Positions 1-10,584 of a stretch of DNA of 46,456 bases are shown here, piece after piece. A model generated the notes under the pieces. That model was not told where the DNA came from, made no database searches, and worked only from the letters and a program-made list of their open reading frames with translations. The position numbers and the translations under genes are program-made. The number at the start of each line of letters is the position of its first letter. Position 1 is the first letter of the stretch. Origin of the DNA: Purshia tridentata (taxonomy: Eukaryota; Streptophyta; Magnoliopsida; Rosales; Rosaceae); NCBI GenBank assembly GCA_003254885.1, contig QANT01000439.1, positions 1 to 46,456 of the forward strand, given 5' to 3'.

Positions 1-187
1 CGTCACCAATTTTAACGGATTGGCTAACAGAGTTAACGGCAAGGGGTTAAGTGAGACATGAAAATGAGTTTGAGGGGTAAAGTGAGAAAAAATGAGTTAC
101 AGACGATAAAGTGAGACAAATAAGTAATTTTAGGGGGTAAAATAGATAGTAAGTCTATACATATATATATATATATATATATGAACG
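1..187. repeat. Repeat-derived flank with AT microsatellite
   Basis: AT-rich sequence with no coding signal. It has recurring phrases of the type gtaaagtgagaca and ggggtaaaatag (about 50-150), of a kind I associate with degraded plant transposon ends, then an AT dinucleotide run at about 160-182. The class of element cannot be settled from the window. Confidence 0.4.
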
Positions 188-676
188 CTCTATTGTATAC
201 CTCCTACAAATAATTTATTTGTATACCTTCATCTATAACTCATTCTCATGTAAATTTTCCAAATCTAAACCGTCTATGTTTTAGATCTTTATTCATAAAT
301 CATCTTTGTAAAAAATTAGCCAAATAGAAAATCATTTGCCTATCTAACTTCAATCAAACAAATAGACGAACCAAATATTTTTAGAGAAACTGTCCATATG
401 TTTGATCAAAGTTAAATATGCAAATAATTTTTTATTTGACTAATTATCTAACTTCAATCAAACAAATAGACGAACCAAATACTTTTAGAGAAACTGTCCA
501 TATGTTTGATCAAAGTTAAATATTCAAATGATTTTTTATTTGACTAATTTGTTGCAAGGATAATCTATGAATAGAGATCTAAAAAATAGACGGTTCAAAT
601 TGTTAAAAAATTACATGATAGTGGGCTATGGATGAAGGTATACAAATAAGCTATTTGTAGGAGGTATACAACAGAG
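188..676. mobile_element. Foldback/MITE element, copy A
   Basis: The left end (from ctctattgtatacctcc at 188) is matched in inverse orientation by the right end (gtaggaggtatacaacagag, ending 676), and the inverted similarity continues inward for about 55 bases. The middle holds a direct duplication of roughly 98 bp (about 353-545) with the phrase gaaactgtccatatgtttga in both copies. There is no open frame, so the element is non-autonomous. I could not identify a convincing target-site duplication, so the superfamily is not assigned. Confidence 0.7.
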
Positions 677-696
677 ACTTCCTATAAGTAGAAAGT

Positions 697-1077
697 CTCT
701 ATTGTATAACTCCTACAGTATACCTCCTACAAATAGCTTATTTGTATACCTTCACTCATAGCCCACTTCCATGTAATTTTTTAAAAATTTGGACCGTCTA
801 ATTTTTAGATCTTATTGATAGATCATCCTTGTAAAAAATTAACTAAATAGGAAATTATTTGCCATCTAACTTTGATCAAATATATAGTCAGTTTCTTCAA
901 AAATATTTGGTTCGTCTATTCGTTTAATTGAAGTTAGATAGGCAAATAGTTTTTGATTTGGCTAATTTTTTGTAGGAATGATCTATAAATAGAGGTCTAA
1001 AATATAGACTGTTCAGATTTGAAAAAATTACATGGGAGTGGGCTATGGGTGAAGGTTATTTGTAGGAGGTATACAAC
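697..1077. mobile_element. Foldback/MITE element, copy B
   Basis: A second, shorter copy of the element that ends at 676, only 20 bp away. It begins ctctattgtata, has an internal partial repetition of the terminus (tacctcctacaaatagc at about 720), and ends gtaggaggtatacaac at 1077. Its inner segment (about 895-950) reads as the inverse of the inner segment of copy A, as expected for a near-palindromic family. No coding capacity. Confidence 0.65.
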
Positions 1078-4000
1078 ACCTAAACTTTGACTTGTTTTTC
1101 ACTTCACACCATATAAATTTTTTGTCTCAATGTGGCATCTTAATTTAATAAAATTTTCAATGTCAGACCTCCATACATTCGGTCACATTTTCCGTTAAAA
1201 AGGAGGATGCTTTGGTCTTTCTATTTTGGCTAGAGGTTACTGTTCATCATCTTAAAACTCAAGCCCCATGTTTTCCAATTTTTATCTTAACTTCACCCCT
1301 ACTTTTGACCTATCAGTCTTCACCAAAACAACAATCTTATCCTCGTTTTGTAGCTATGAATCTCATCTTTACAAACATACAAAAATAATTCAAAACAAAA
1401 TTATGAAACTCAAGATAATTGATCACAAAGTAAGTTACTTGAAATTGTCAAAATTTCAAAAAAAAAATTACAAATTTTCTAAATTTCACCCAATTTCAAT
1501 TTTCATAGAATTCAACACGTACCCCAAATTAGTTTCTTAGGTTACTAGAAACATATTTATAGCTTCCAGATCAATCACCCAAACTTAAATCAACCTAGAA
1601 ATCAAAATCTTCATCAAGAACATAAACCACAAAACTAAAAAGTTACTCAATGCACCCAAACTAGAAAATCTTTTCCTTTTTCCCTTCCCTTCACTCTCTA
1701 TTCTTCTCCTCTTCTTTCTCTTACTCTGTTTTGTCTCCCTCTATTTTTCCTTCCTCTATTTTTTCTCTTCTCTTATCTCTCTCTCTTAGTTTCTCTTTCT
1801 TTCTCCTTTGTTCTTGTTTTCATTTGGTTTAAAACCCAGCTTCTGCTCTCTTTTTAATTAACCCAACTTTATAACTAACACACACCAAGACCTAGCAAAA
1901 ATTCTTATTGTAAAATTATTTAATTACTTGCAAGCGAACGAGTCTATAGTATGGACGACACTTAAGGAGGTCGATTCTCAAGAAATGTTATGTGGATTCA
2001 CTAATATAAAACTAACCTAGCTTAGGAAGATTGATGGTTGGTTTTTGAAGTTTACTAAACTATAAATATAACTAAATTAAGATTAGGAATTTAGATGTAA
2101 GAATTAAAAGTACATGAAAGAGCAATAATTTAAAAACTAGAACTTGAACAATGGTATAAACACCAAGTTTAAGGTTCTATACCACCATAATTATTATTCT
2201 AGTAATTTCCTTAGTAATTTCTTACATAAGAGGGCACCTAAGAGTCAACTTGGTGCCCTCATCCAAAGATATTTATAATTTAAGCTCTAAAATTAATTAT
2301 TTGTATAGTAGATATTGTTCTTGCTTAAAAATTATAAACTTTAAGCAACCCAAGTGAACCAATACTAAGGAATAGCTAGAGTTCAAAGAGCTTATGTTAA
2401 AACAATTGATGACAAAGCAAAAATGTGGAAACAGTTGATTAAAATATTAATTCTTTCTCATTTTATGAACAAAATCTAGACTTTATAAGATCTAAATGAT
2501 GGAAAATTAACTAAGATATCTACTTGGTAATTTTCATGGTGGTGCTTCTCCCTCATCTTGGTGATGAGGTTTAGTGACCTCCTATGAGTTTTAGACTAGA
2601 ATAAAAGGGAAAAGAAGAATAAAATGACATTTAAACTAGACAAAGAGTAAATAAAATAATACTTAAAAGCATTTAAATAAATTAAACTTTCATTGCTTTA
2701 ATTTAAATGTGCATAAACAAAATATAAAAAGACTCTTATTCTCTTTCTAACAACATAGCTAAAAAGCTTTTGAGAGAAATCATAGTTAAAAAAAATACTA
2801 AAAGAGGCAACTAAAATTAATTATGAGATAAGAATCCCTAAATGTGAGCTAAAATTTCTTTGAATAGGCAAATTTTAAAGTTTGTGAGAAATTTTCTAAG
2901 AAATTAGATCATAAAATATCTGGTACATGTGTCATTATAATATCGTGACCGTCATGGTTTGAGAGAGAGCTCCCAAAAAGGACCTGTCATGCGCGAATGC
3001 TAAGGGAATGATTAATCAAGAGGAAGCAGTTGGCGGCTTGTAGTGCGCATGCTGGCTTGTGTGAGGGAGAGAGGCAAGCTGGCCTGGCTCGGCTGGCAGC
3101 TCGGCTGGAAAAGGCCGAGAAATGGCAGCTGCAACGGAAAGAAAAAGGAAAAGGTTGCTGGTATTTGGCTTTGTATTGCCATGTTTCGCGCTTCCATTTG
3201 CCAAGGGAGAGATTAATAGAAGGAAATTGCGAGTAGGATGAGAAGGCAGCTTGCGTGAGGAAGAAAGGCTGTGCTGCATTGGCAGCCAATCAATGGCTGG
3301 AAGTTTGATTAATCATAAAGGAAAGACAGCCGGGCTTCTTCAATTCCCTTGGGCTTCCTTCATTTTTTGGGCTTTCTCTTTTCAAAACCTACAACAAAAA
3401 ATAAAAACAAATTAATTCAAACTGTACTTAATAAAATAAAAACAAATTAAAACTAAAAAGATAAGGCAAAAACTAAAATAACCCACTAATTAATTTAAAA
3501 AGTTAAAATAGCAATTAAAACCAAAGAATTGCTAAAAGATAAGGATTAAAATGCACTATTTAAAGATTAATTAAATATAGCAAAATGAGCTCAACAGTGT
3601 TCACGACATGAAAAATTTGCGGGTTTGAATTTGAGATTTCAAATCCATTTGATATTACTGTCACCTGTTAACGACATGTTAAGATAATGGGTTGGACCGA
3701 GTCAATTCGTAAGTGACCTGTTAGACTCATTAAAACCCATTAAGAATTAAGGACTTTTTTTTCATTTCCACATAACCCAACCCTTTTTTTTTTAAAGCAA
3801 TCAGCCTATCCTAATCAGCTAATCTAATCCATTTTTGTTCTCACTTCATGCCACTCCTCTCTAACTTTTCCCTCTCAATTCTCTCACTCTCGTCACCCTC
3901 AGTTCACTCACACACTCTCTCTCTCTTGTTGGATCCTCCCTCTCTCAGTCCTCTTTCTCTTGCCGGATCCTCCCTCTAACCGAATCTTCTATATCACTGC

Positions 4001-4440
4001 CATCACTCCTCAGACCGCCGTTGCTCCTCTCATGACCCTTAGCATCCATGGACCCTTGGTTTTGTTCTCTGCTTTCTCTTCTCCGTCCTATGCTATCTCA
4101 CACATAAAATCTGGTAAAGGTATTGTTCTCTTTCTCGAATTTAATCTTTTATGCTTTCTCTACGTCTTCTTCCTTCAATCTTCTCAAGGTTCCAATTTCA
4201 AGTTTGCTGCTTATAGTTTGGGTGTTCTGCTTCACAGCACTGGATACATCATCACCCCTATAATGTTTTTTTTTTTTGAAGGACTTGTTTCTATTTTATT
4301 TATAAGAAAGTATAATAATATATGTGTTTAACACTATACTTATTTCTATTTTAGTTTAATAATACATTTGGTTTTTAATCTTTTTCGGGTAAAATGGCTA
4401 GTGTAAGATATACCTATTAATTTTCGGTTCGTGTTCGAGT
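1078..4440. other. Gene-free, repeat-derived intergenic DNA
   Basis: No gene is recognised. Visible content includes a pyrimidine-rich block at about 1670-1830 and a stretch at 1930-1990 (gaacgagtctatagtatgga, aggtcgattctcaag) of the kind found near the ends of some plant LTR elements. There is also a more GC-rich patch at about 3000-3300 whose short open frames look like chance, and a tct-rich stretch at 3850-3960. From about 3590 the phrases gtcaattcgtaagtgacctg and aaaacccattaa suggest a further degraded transposon that also occupies the far side of the hAT-type insertion at 4441. Assignments are from phrase recognition only. Confidence 0.35.
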
Positions 4441-4988
4441 TAGGGGTGGGCATCAACTCGCTCGCCTCCACTTTCTGCCTGAGCCGCCACTCATTTACTC
4501 TCCACCCAACCCACCCGATAGTCAACGGCTCAGATTTGGGTTCCCTCCTTTACTGCTCATCACTATCCGTTTAACCGATTATAGAATATAGGAAATATGA
4601 TGGATGTCTTCTACAAGAGTCAAGAGCTAATAAAATTATTATCTATTTACATAGTTACCTTATTCATCACTTTCCTCACTTATATAATTTAAGAAACATT
4701 ATTTCTATACTTTAGAGAAAAGATAAGTCCTTTTTTATAGGTGAAATGGGGGTTATTAACATCATTCTAAGCATATATATAAATAATTTGTTTCAATTTT
4801 GGAAGGTTGGCATGCATATAAACCCACTCTCACCCTCTTTAATTTCCACTATACTTAAACAGCTCACCCGCCACTGACCCGCTCTAACTCGCTCTCCGAT
4901 TAACTTGCAACTACCCTGCCCATTGACTATGCGGGTGGTAGCGGGTTAAAGCTCCCACCCGACCCACCCCGCCCATCGCCGACCTTTA
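4441..4988. mobile_element. hAT-type MITE with 8-bp target duplication
   Basis: The element begins taggggtgggca, and its right end read on the other strand is taaaggtcggcgatgggc, a related inverted terminus of hAT type. The 8 bases gttcgagt occur directly before it (4433-4440) and directly after it (4989-4996), matching the 8-bp target duplication of hAT transposons. It has no transposase frame. It sits inside an older repeat whose halves flank it (the right side includes cgggtcgtgtcaactcg at about 5028). Confidence 0.7.
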
Positions 4989-4996
4989 GTTCGAGT

Positions 4997-6188
4997 TATG
5001 ATATTTAAAACACGCATGCTATCGTTTCGGGTCGTGTCAACTCGTTAGCACTAACAAGTCAAATCTGATTTGACCCGAACCCACTCCACATAACCTGTTT
5101 GCCAGGTCTACACACACCCACCGACATACCTCTTCAAGTAAGTATATATAATATAAATATAAATACATACAAAAATGTAAATATAGGTATTAATGGTTTT
5201 AAAATTATAGGGTGAAATTAGAAATTTATTTGTGTTAAGAGCATATTTTAGGGTATGAATAGAGGAACTCCTAAAAAGATCTCATGATGGACTCAAAAAG
5301 AACAAAATTCCCTTTAAAAAAAGGTTACATGCGAAGTACGTGACTTTCTTTTTATGGAAATCTTGACGGAATTTGATAGGGGTATTGAAATTTTTCTTAA
5401 ATTAAGGAAACATATTGAGAAAAAAAATTTTAAACAACATATTAAAAAAGTGTCAAAATTCATGTGGATAAAATATTAAAAAACTAAAGTTCTTACAATT
5501 GTCAAGTGACAATTAGGGGATCCGACCATATGTATAGCACAGTGACTAGCATTGGAGCCCCTACCCAAAAAAAAAAAAAAAGACTAGCATTGGAGCAGTT
5601 GGAAGAAGTTATTTTGGCAGTTTTCGGAAAAACGTTGAAAACTTTTTCTCTTTTAATATTTTAGTTAACTTGAATAGGGGTGTGTATAAAAACCATGAAC
5701 TGAAAAACCAAACCAAATTGGGAACAAAAAAATTGAAAAAACCGCTTTGTTAAAAAAAGTCAACGCCAAAACAAAAACAACTGGACTGGACCGATTTGGG
5801 TCGGTTCTGGTGCTTGTTTTAATGTATTTTAGGCCGGACCAAACCGGACTTGACTAGTATAATTTTCATATACCATTTTTAATATTTTTTTAAATATACA
5901 TACTAATTTTTATATATATTATAACTTTAATTTCTAGGGGTTTTTTTTGATAAGTCCATTTAAGCACTTTTACTGTTCATTAAGGCCAAACACGAAAAAT
6001 GCATAATCCTGACGGCGTTACTGTAGCAGGCTACAGTACCTTTGTAAATTGTTACTATCTGCCACTTACAATTCTTACTGTGCAAAAACACTCAAAATTA
6101 TATTTTTTTTGTAAAAACACATAAAAAATAGTATAAAACAAAAAAAATGAAGGTTTTTTTTTTTTTCCTTATATCTAGAGTATTTGTT
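4997..6188. other. Gene-free intergenic DNA with repeat fragments
   Basis: No coding signal. About 4997-5110 is the distal part of the repeat interrupted by the hAT-type element. At 5544-5596 there is a tiny A-tailed insertion with a target duplication. About 5690-5860 has compositionally simple phrases (aaaaaccaaaccaaatt, gaccgatttgggtcggtt) of degraded transposon type. About 5930-6150 is AT-rich with several homopolymer runs. Confidence 0.35.
5544..5596 (+). mobile_element. Micro-retroposition: A-tail with 15-bp target duplication
   Basis: The 15 bases gactagcattggagc occur at 5544-5558 and again, unchanged, at 5582-5596. Between them are only about 23 bases: ccctaccc followed by a run of A. 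A perfect target duplication plus an A tail is the signature of target-primed reverse transcription by LINE machinery, here of an almost completely 5'-truncated LINE or SINE. Confidence 0.65.
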
Positions 6189-6320
6189 ATTGTTATTGTT
6201 GGACAGTAGCAATCACCCTATTGTTACTGTGGTATAGTAGCAATCATCCTATTGTTATTGTCGGATAGTAGCAATCATCCTATTGCTATTGTCGAACAGT
6301 AACAATCATGTATTGTTACT
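6189..6320. repeat. Minisatellite, 31-bp unit, about four copies
   Basis: Four successive copies of a 31-bp unit of the form attgttattgtcgga + tagtagcaatcatcct, starting at 6189, 6220, 6251 and 6282, then a partial fifth. Copies differ at a few positions (for example ggacag, ggatag, gaacag), so the array is moderately old. Each unit contains attgttattgt and a near-inverse tagcaat, so single strands could form small hairpins. Confidence 0.8.
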
Positions 6321-7142
6321 TAGAAGTCAATACTTACAAATTAAACATACACATATACACATCATTGATCCCGACAAGGAATTATTACATATACATATAA
6401 AGAGAGAGCCAAACTGCCAAAATTTCATTACATATACAACGGCTATGCAAGCGCCAGCAACAGCAGAAAGGATCAAGTTTGCTTGTGTTCCTATTGATTT
6501 AGCACCATTTTTTTTTCCAAATGTAGTCTTTTGAAGTAGCTATACCTATAAAAGTAAACAAACTGAGCACTAAAGTAGTTCAAGTTTTTGTTTCCAGACC
6601 CTGATACAGCGAAAAAACCTGGCATGTGGATATTACTTCCCAAAACACATCTGAAATGTTCCTATAAAAGCCAAAACCAGTGAAACACATCAAAAAGGAA
6701 GAGCTCATATATTAGAAATGCCAATATAAACCATGTAAAACTACAATTCTCTACACTTTGAGCAATTGAAAATGCTCGGATTTGTTACTACATTCAAATT
6801 ATACTCAATCTAAGAGCTGGTTTTTTTTCATTTCCATCAGTTTCTACAGCACCGAACAGAAAAAACAGAGCTCATTGAAAATCGAATACATATTCCGTAT
6901 TGGATCTACAAAATTCCAAAACCCTACAGGTCGCATTTAACAGAATTGAACGAAAGCGAACAGCAATCTAAGCAACAAATTCAAAGCGTAAACTAACAGA
7001 TCTGCTCGCAACAATCCTAGATAAGCAACAAAACACCACAACGAAGAATTAAAAATCTATTAGATGCAGATCAGAGATCAATATGCATATACATATACAT
7101 ACACATGTGTGTAAAGAGAGAGATGAACCTAGTATTGGAAGG
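6321..7142. other. Non-coding stretch resembling a first intron on the minus strand
   Basis: No protein-coding exon is visible. Read on the minus strand, 6850-7142 has the T-rich texture typical of long first introns in plant genes (for example gcgagcagatctgttag and ttgctgttcgctttcg). It follows a possible splice donor at 7142-7149. No downstream exon was found before the minisatellite and transposon DNA begin. Confidence 0.25.
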
Positions 7143-7420
7143 TACCTTCATGTTCAGAATGACGAGAAGAACAAAACCCAATAGGTTTGGTGCCTCATCG
7201 TGGTCAGAAGAAGTAGATCGCTGCTAGAATTGATTGTCGACTTTCGCTTGGATCTGTCTTCGTCAGTGACTGGATAGATGATCAGAGACCATGGGAAGGA
7301 AGAGGAGGAAGAGGCAAACACAGGGAGGTGGGTCTCATCGCCATCTATGGCGGACGACAATGCATTCAAGAGAGAGAGTGACTGTTAAAGAGCGAAGAGC
7401 GTGAATGAGAAATGAGAGGA
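7143..7420 (-). pseudogene. Possible orphan 5' end of a gene (leader plus first exon)
   Basis: On the minus strand, ...ctgaacatgaag is followed directly by gtaccttcc, so an ATG plus one codon would abut a splice donor at about 7149. The sequence before it is a CT-rich leader-like region (7150-7480), and a leader followed by a long first intron is a common plant arrangement. A 71-residue frame (7154-7369) reads through this leader, but its serine-rich content looks like translated untranslated sequence. No matching downstream exons are visible, so this may be a truncated or transposon-captured gene 5' end, a non-coding RNA promoter, or a false pattern. The parent gene is not recognised. Confidence 0.25.
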
Positions 7421-8516
7421 GAATGTGCGTGAGTGAAGAGAAAAAGTGATGGGAGAGAGACAGAGAGATAAACGGAGTTGTGCAAGAAAATTAAAACATG
7501 GACCGGACAAAATAAAATGTGGGCTGGATCTAATTGAAGTGGACTAACTGGGAAGCTGAAAAAAAAAATAGAGTTTAGAGGGATTAGGGGGCCCAAACTG
7601 GGGTTATTAGTAATTATCTGTAATTTCTATTATAGGGTAAACAAAAAGGCAAAACTCTCCTATTATTATTTATAAATTTTATATATGTTTGTATATATTT
7701 ATTATAGTTTATAACTTATAGTTTTTATTTTATAATTTATATTATATAATAAATTTAATTTATATTAGAGTTAATTACAATAAATCAATAAAATTTTTCA
7801 CAATTACATTTTAATTAGTGCGCCATTTCATAATTTCATTTTAGTCACTATTGACCAAAAATGGATTGAACTTAGTGACTAAAGTGGGATAAAATTTCAA
7901 AATCTATTGATCTTTATAAAAAATAAACTATACGTTGACCATTATGTAATACTGAAATGTTGTATTGATTTAAATGCAATTTTCTATTTGTATTAGGTAA
8001 TTAATTAAACTACATGGATATAGGATATATATTTTAGGACTATAAGACTAATAGACTATAATATATAATGTATATAAGTGTAGGAATTATATAACATGTA
8101 TAAGTATAAGCAAGGAGTGTAATTTCGATAATATCGGTGAAATTTCGTCGAAATTATCATTTTATAAGGGGCAATACGAATCACATTTCCTTCTATTTTT
8201 CGTATAAATTTCGGACAAAATTTAAAAAGACAAATAGAAGTGTTATGGTAAAATTTCATCGAAATTTTAGTGAAATTTTGGATTTATGGGAAGTTTGAAC
8301 TTTGAAGTTTCTGGGTTTTGTTTAGCATGTGTTTTTCAAAGAGATCAGACTAGGGAGGGAGAAAGAGAGCAGGTCAGGTTTCGGTGCCATAGAGGAAAAC
8401 TGAAGAAGAAGAAGAAGAAGTGAAGTTGCAGCACAGCAGATGCAAGAGAGATGAAAGAGAGATGCAATGCAAGACAGATAGGGCAGAGACAGAGAATTGA
8501 GAAATTACAAAGAAGT

Positions 8517-8518
<2 letters not shown>
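7421..8518. other. AT-rich gene-free DNA
   Basis: No gene. About 7620-8060 is very AT-rich. About 8110-8280 repeats variants of gaaatttcgtcgaaatt in both orientations, suggesting a small palindromic repeat. About 8400-8520 is purine-rich with a gaa run (8406-8420) leading into a GA microsatellite. Confidence 0.35.

Positions 8519-8526
<8 letters not shown>

Positions 8527-8574
<48 letters not shown>
8527..8574. repeat. GA dinucleotide microsatellite
   Basis: An uninterrupted run of ga repeats of about 45 bases within a longer purine-rich tract. Likely polymorphic in length. GA runs are frequent in plant 5' leaders, but no gene starts nearby on either strand. Confidence 0.9.
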
Positions 8575-8577
<3 letters not shown>

Positions 8578-8712
8578 AAGATCACCTGCAGCGACTTGAA
8601 AAAAAGAGAGAAAACATATTAGGTTTGTAATGTAAGATTGTTAATTGGTTAGTACTTTGTTAAAAATATCAGTTTTAGGGAACATATAAATATAATATTT
8701 TGAATTATAATT

Positions 8713-8790
8713 CATAGTTGTTTGGTGGTATAGTGGATAAGTCATATGATCCTTCCCCATTTGGTCTTGCGTTCGAATCACAAACAGGAA
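8713..8790 (+). mobile_element. tRNA-like relic, possibly a SINE head
   Basis: The phrase tggtggtatagtggataagt resembles a tRNA D-arm/A-box, and about 35 bases later gcgttcgaatcac resembles a T-arm/B-box. The spacing fits a tRNA-derived RNA polymerase III promoter. Clean acceptor-stem pairing is not seen, so a functional tRNA is unlikely. A tRNA-derived SINE 5' part or a decayed tRNA gene is the better reading. It is followed by a T-rich tract. Confidence 0.4.
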
Positions 8791-9159
8791 GGAAGTGAGT
8801 TTTTTATTTTATTTTTTAGAGTTTTAGGGATTTATATAAGGTTAATTGACTTTAAATATCAAATTTCAATAAGTTTTTAGTTTCAAAATTTGATAGCATT
8901 TTAGATTAGGTACTAGTTGAAAAGTCAAACATAATAACATAGTAAAGGGCACTATAATTCACAAATATTACATCACATGCCACTACAATAAAATATATAT
9001 ATATATATATATTACATCCATACTGTTACATTAATTTATACTATATTGTATTAAAACTAAAAAAAATCAATCTAATCACATATTAACTGTGACTGTCTTA
9101 CAATTTAGTTGTGATTGTCTTGGTAAGTTGAAAAAGATAATTCTCACCACTATACTAAG

Positions 9160-9603
9160 GGGGTGTAGTGTATATAGATTTATAAAGATTTTTATAGACT
9201 TTTTTCAAGTTGCAGACTTTTGCAGAATTTATAGATTTTTATAGAGTTCCACAGAGTTTTATAGAATCTAAAGAAATCCTTATAAATCCGCAGAGAATAG
9301 GTTGAATTTATAATGACTTTGAAATACACATAAAAGTCTTCCAAAGTCTTTAGAAATCCATCATTAAATGAAGTCTATAAAAGTCTATAACTTTTTGAAT
9401 ACATATAGATTTTTATGGACTTTTTAAAAGTCATTAAAAGTCTTAATTGAATACCATATGGCTTTTATAGACTCCTTAACATTCTTAATTGAATACATAT
9501 AGATTTTTATCTACTTTTTTAAAGACTTTAAAAGTCTTAATTGAATACCACATGACTTTTAAACTCCATAAAAGTCTTTTAAAATCCATATACAATATAC
9601 CTC
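9160..9603. mobile_element. MITE with about 27-bp inverted termini
   Basis: The left end ggggtgtagtgtatataga is matched inversely by the right end, which on the other strand reads gaggtatattgtatatgga, and similarity continues for about 27 bases. The bases actaag occur just before (9154-9159) and just after (9604-9609), a possible target duplication. The body is built from repeated variants of tagatttttatagac and its complement (aaagtcttaattgaata), so it is largely self-complementary. A second copy of the right terminus (aaatccatatacaatacac) occurs at about 9661-9680, pointing to a nested or duplicated end. No coding capacity. Confidence 0.65.
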
Positions 9604-10584
9604 ACTAAGTATTATTTTGAGTAAAGGTATTGTTTTGACCTCTATTTATATTATATTGTAAAATCCATATACAATACACTCCACTAAATGTTTTTCTTGT
9701 ATACATTTCATTTAATAAACCCCTACCCTATGGACTCTGGCCAAAAAAAAAAAAAACCCCTATTCCCAGTAATAGGCAAATATGAAACAACTCTTAATTT
9801 AATCATTTTAATTCCAATTCTCGAATTTGGATGATATAATAATTTGTGAGTCATTACATGTATCTAATTTTTATACAAAAAGAATCGATCACAGTGTTAT
9901 ATAGCATAGCATTATTGTCACACATAAAATTATGGAGAGTGCTTTTAAAGTGATAGTGAAGTGCATTAGGTGAGATTAGCTAGCAGGTTTGGTGATGCAG
10001 ATCAACAGTCACTTATCATACTGCTGCTTAGTTCTTATGATTAGACAAATAGTGCATCAGACTTTGATAGCACGCAAATGCACTTGATGGATCGACCAGG
10101 TAACTAGAATTTAACTGAATTGCTTAATTGCATCTCTGTTATTGATGCACTTATTTTCTTAGAATAAGTATGCATGTATTTACCCTTCAGTTATATATGT
10201 TTTTAGTTTAAATCTGTATTATGCTTATTTCAGGTAACAATATCTTGAATCCTTTGTATATTCAATGTTGCATGCGCACCACAGGTGTTGATGTAAAAAT
10301 GTAAGCTGAAAAGGCTATTCTTCCTGTAAAAGAAAAACAATCATTGGAGTGAATGCATCCACGTTCTTAAAAAATTAGTGGGTTGGCCGGGTTTCAATGC
10401 ATACAAAGGTTTGAGGTAGAGCAAAAAAGAAAAAGACCCAGAGAAGAAATGTGAGAAATGAAAACATGTTTGTACAATGACAAATATACTCAACACATTG
10501 GGCATGCATAGCCCCTCTTAGTCCCTTGTATGTTCCGCCACTGCTTGAACCAACGCATCTAACTAAAACTAAGGACAAGATGGT
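9604..10584. other. Intergenic DNA and probable 3' UTR of the PRKRIP1-like gene
   Basis: No separate gene is seen. At about 9717-9767 an A run preceded by ctctggcc is flanked by similar aaacccct-a phrases, a weaker micro-retroposition candidate. The part nearest 10584 probably contains the 3' untranslated region of the minus-strand gene that ends there. The open frames at 10375-10578 and 10526-10890 overlap that gene and are not credible. Confidence 0.35.

Noticed and set aside
3030..3289. Overlapping 60-100-residue open frames on both strands in a GC-richer patch
   Set aside because: Frames overlap on opposite strands, have no domain or start context, and lie in repeat-derived DNA. The higher GC content alone explains the lack of stops.
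3960..4331. 123-residue plus-strand frame with a hydrophobic middle
   Set aside because: It begins at a non-ATG codon, runs through low-complexity transposon-like sequence and shows no recognisable domain.
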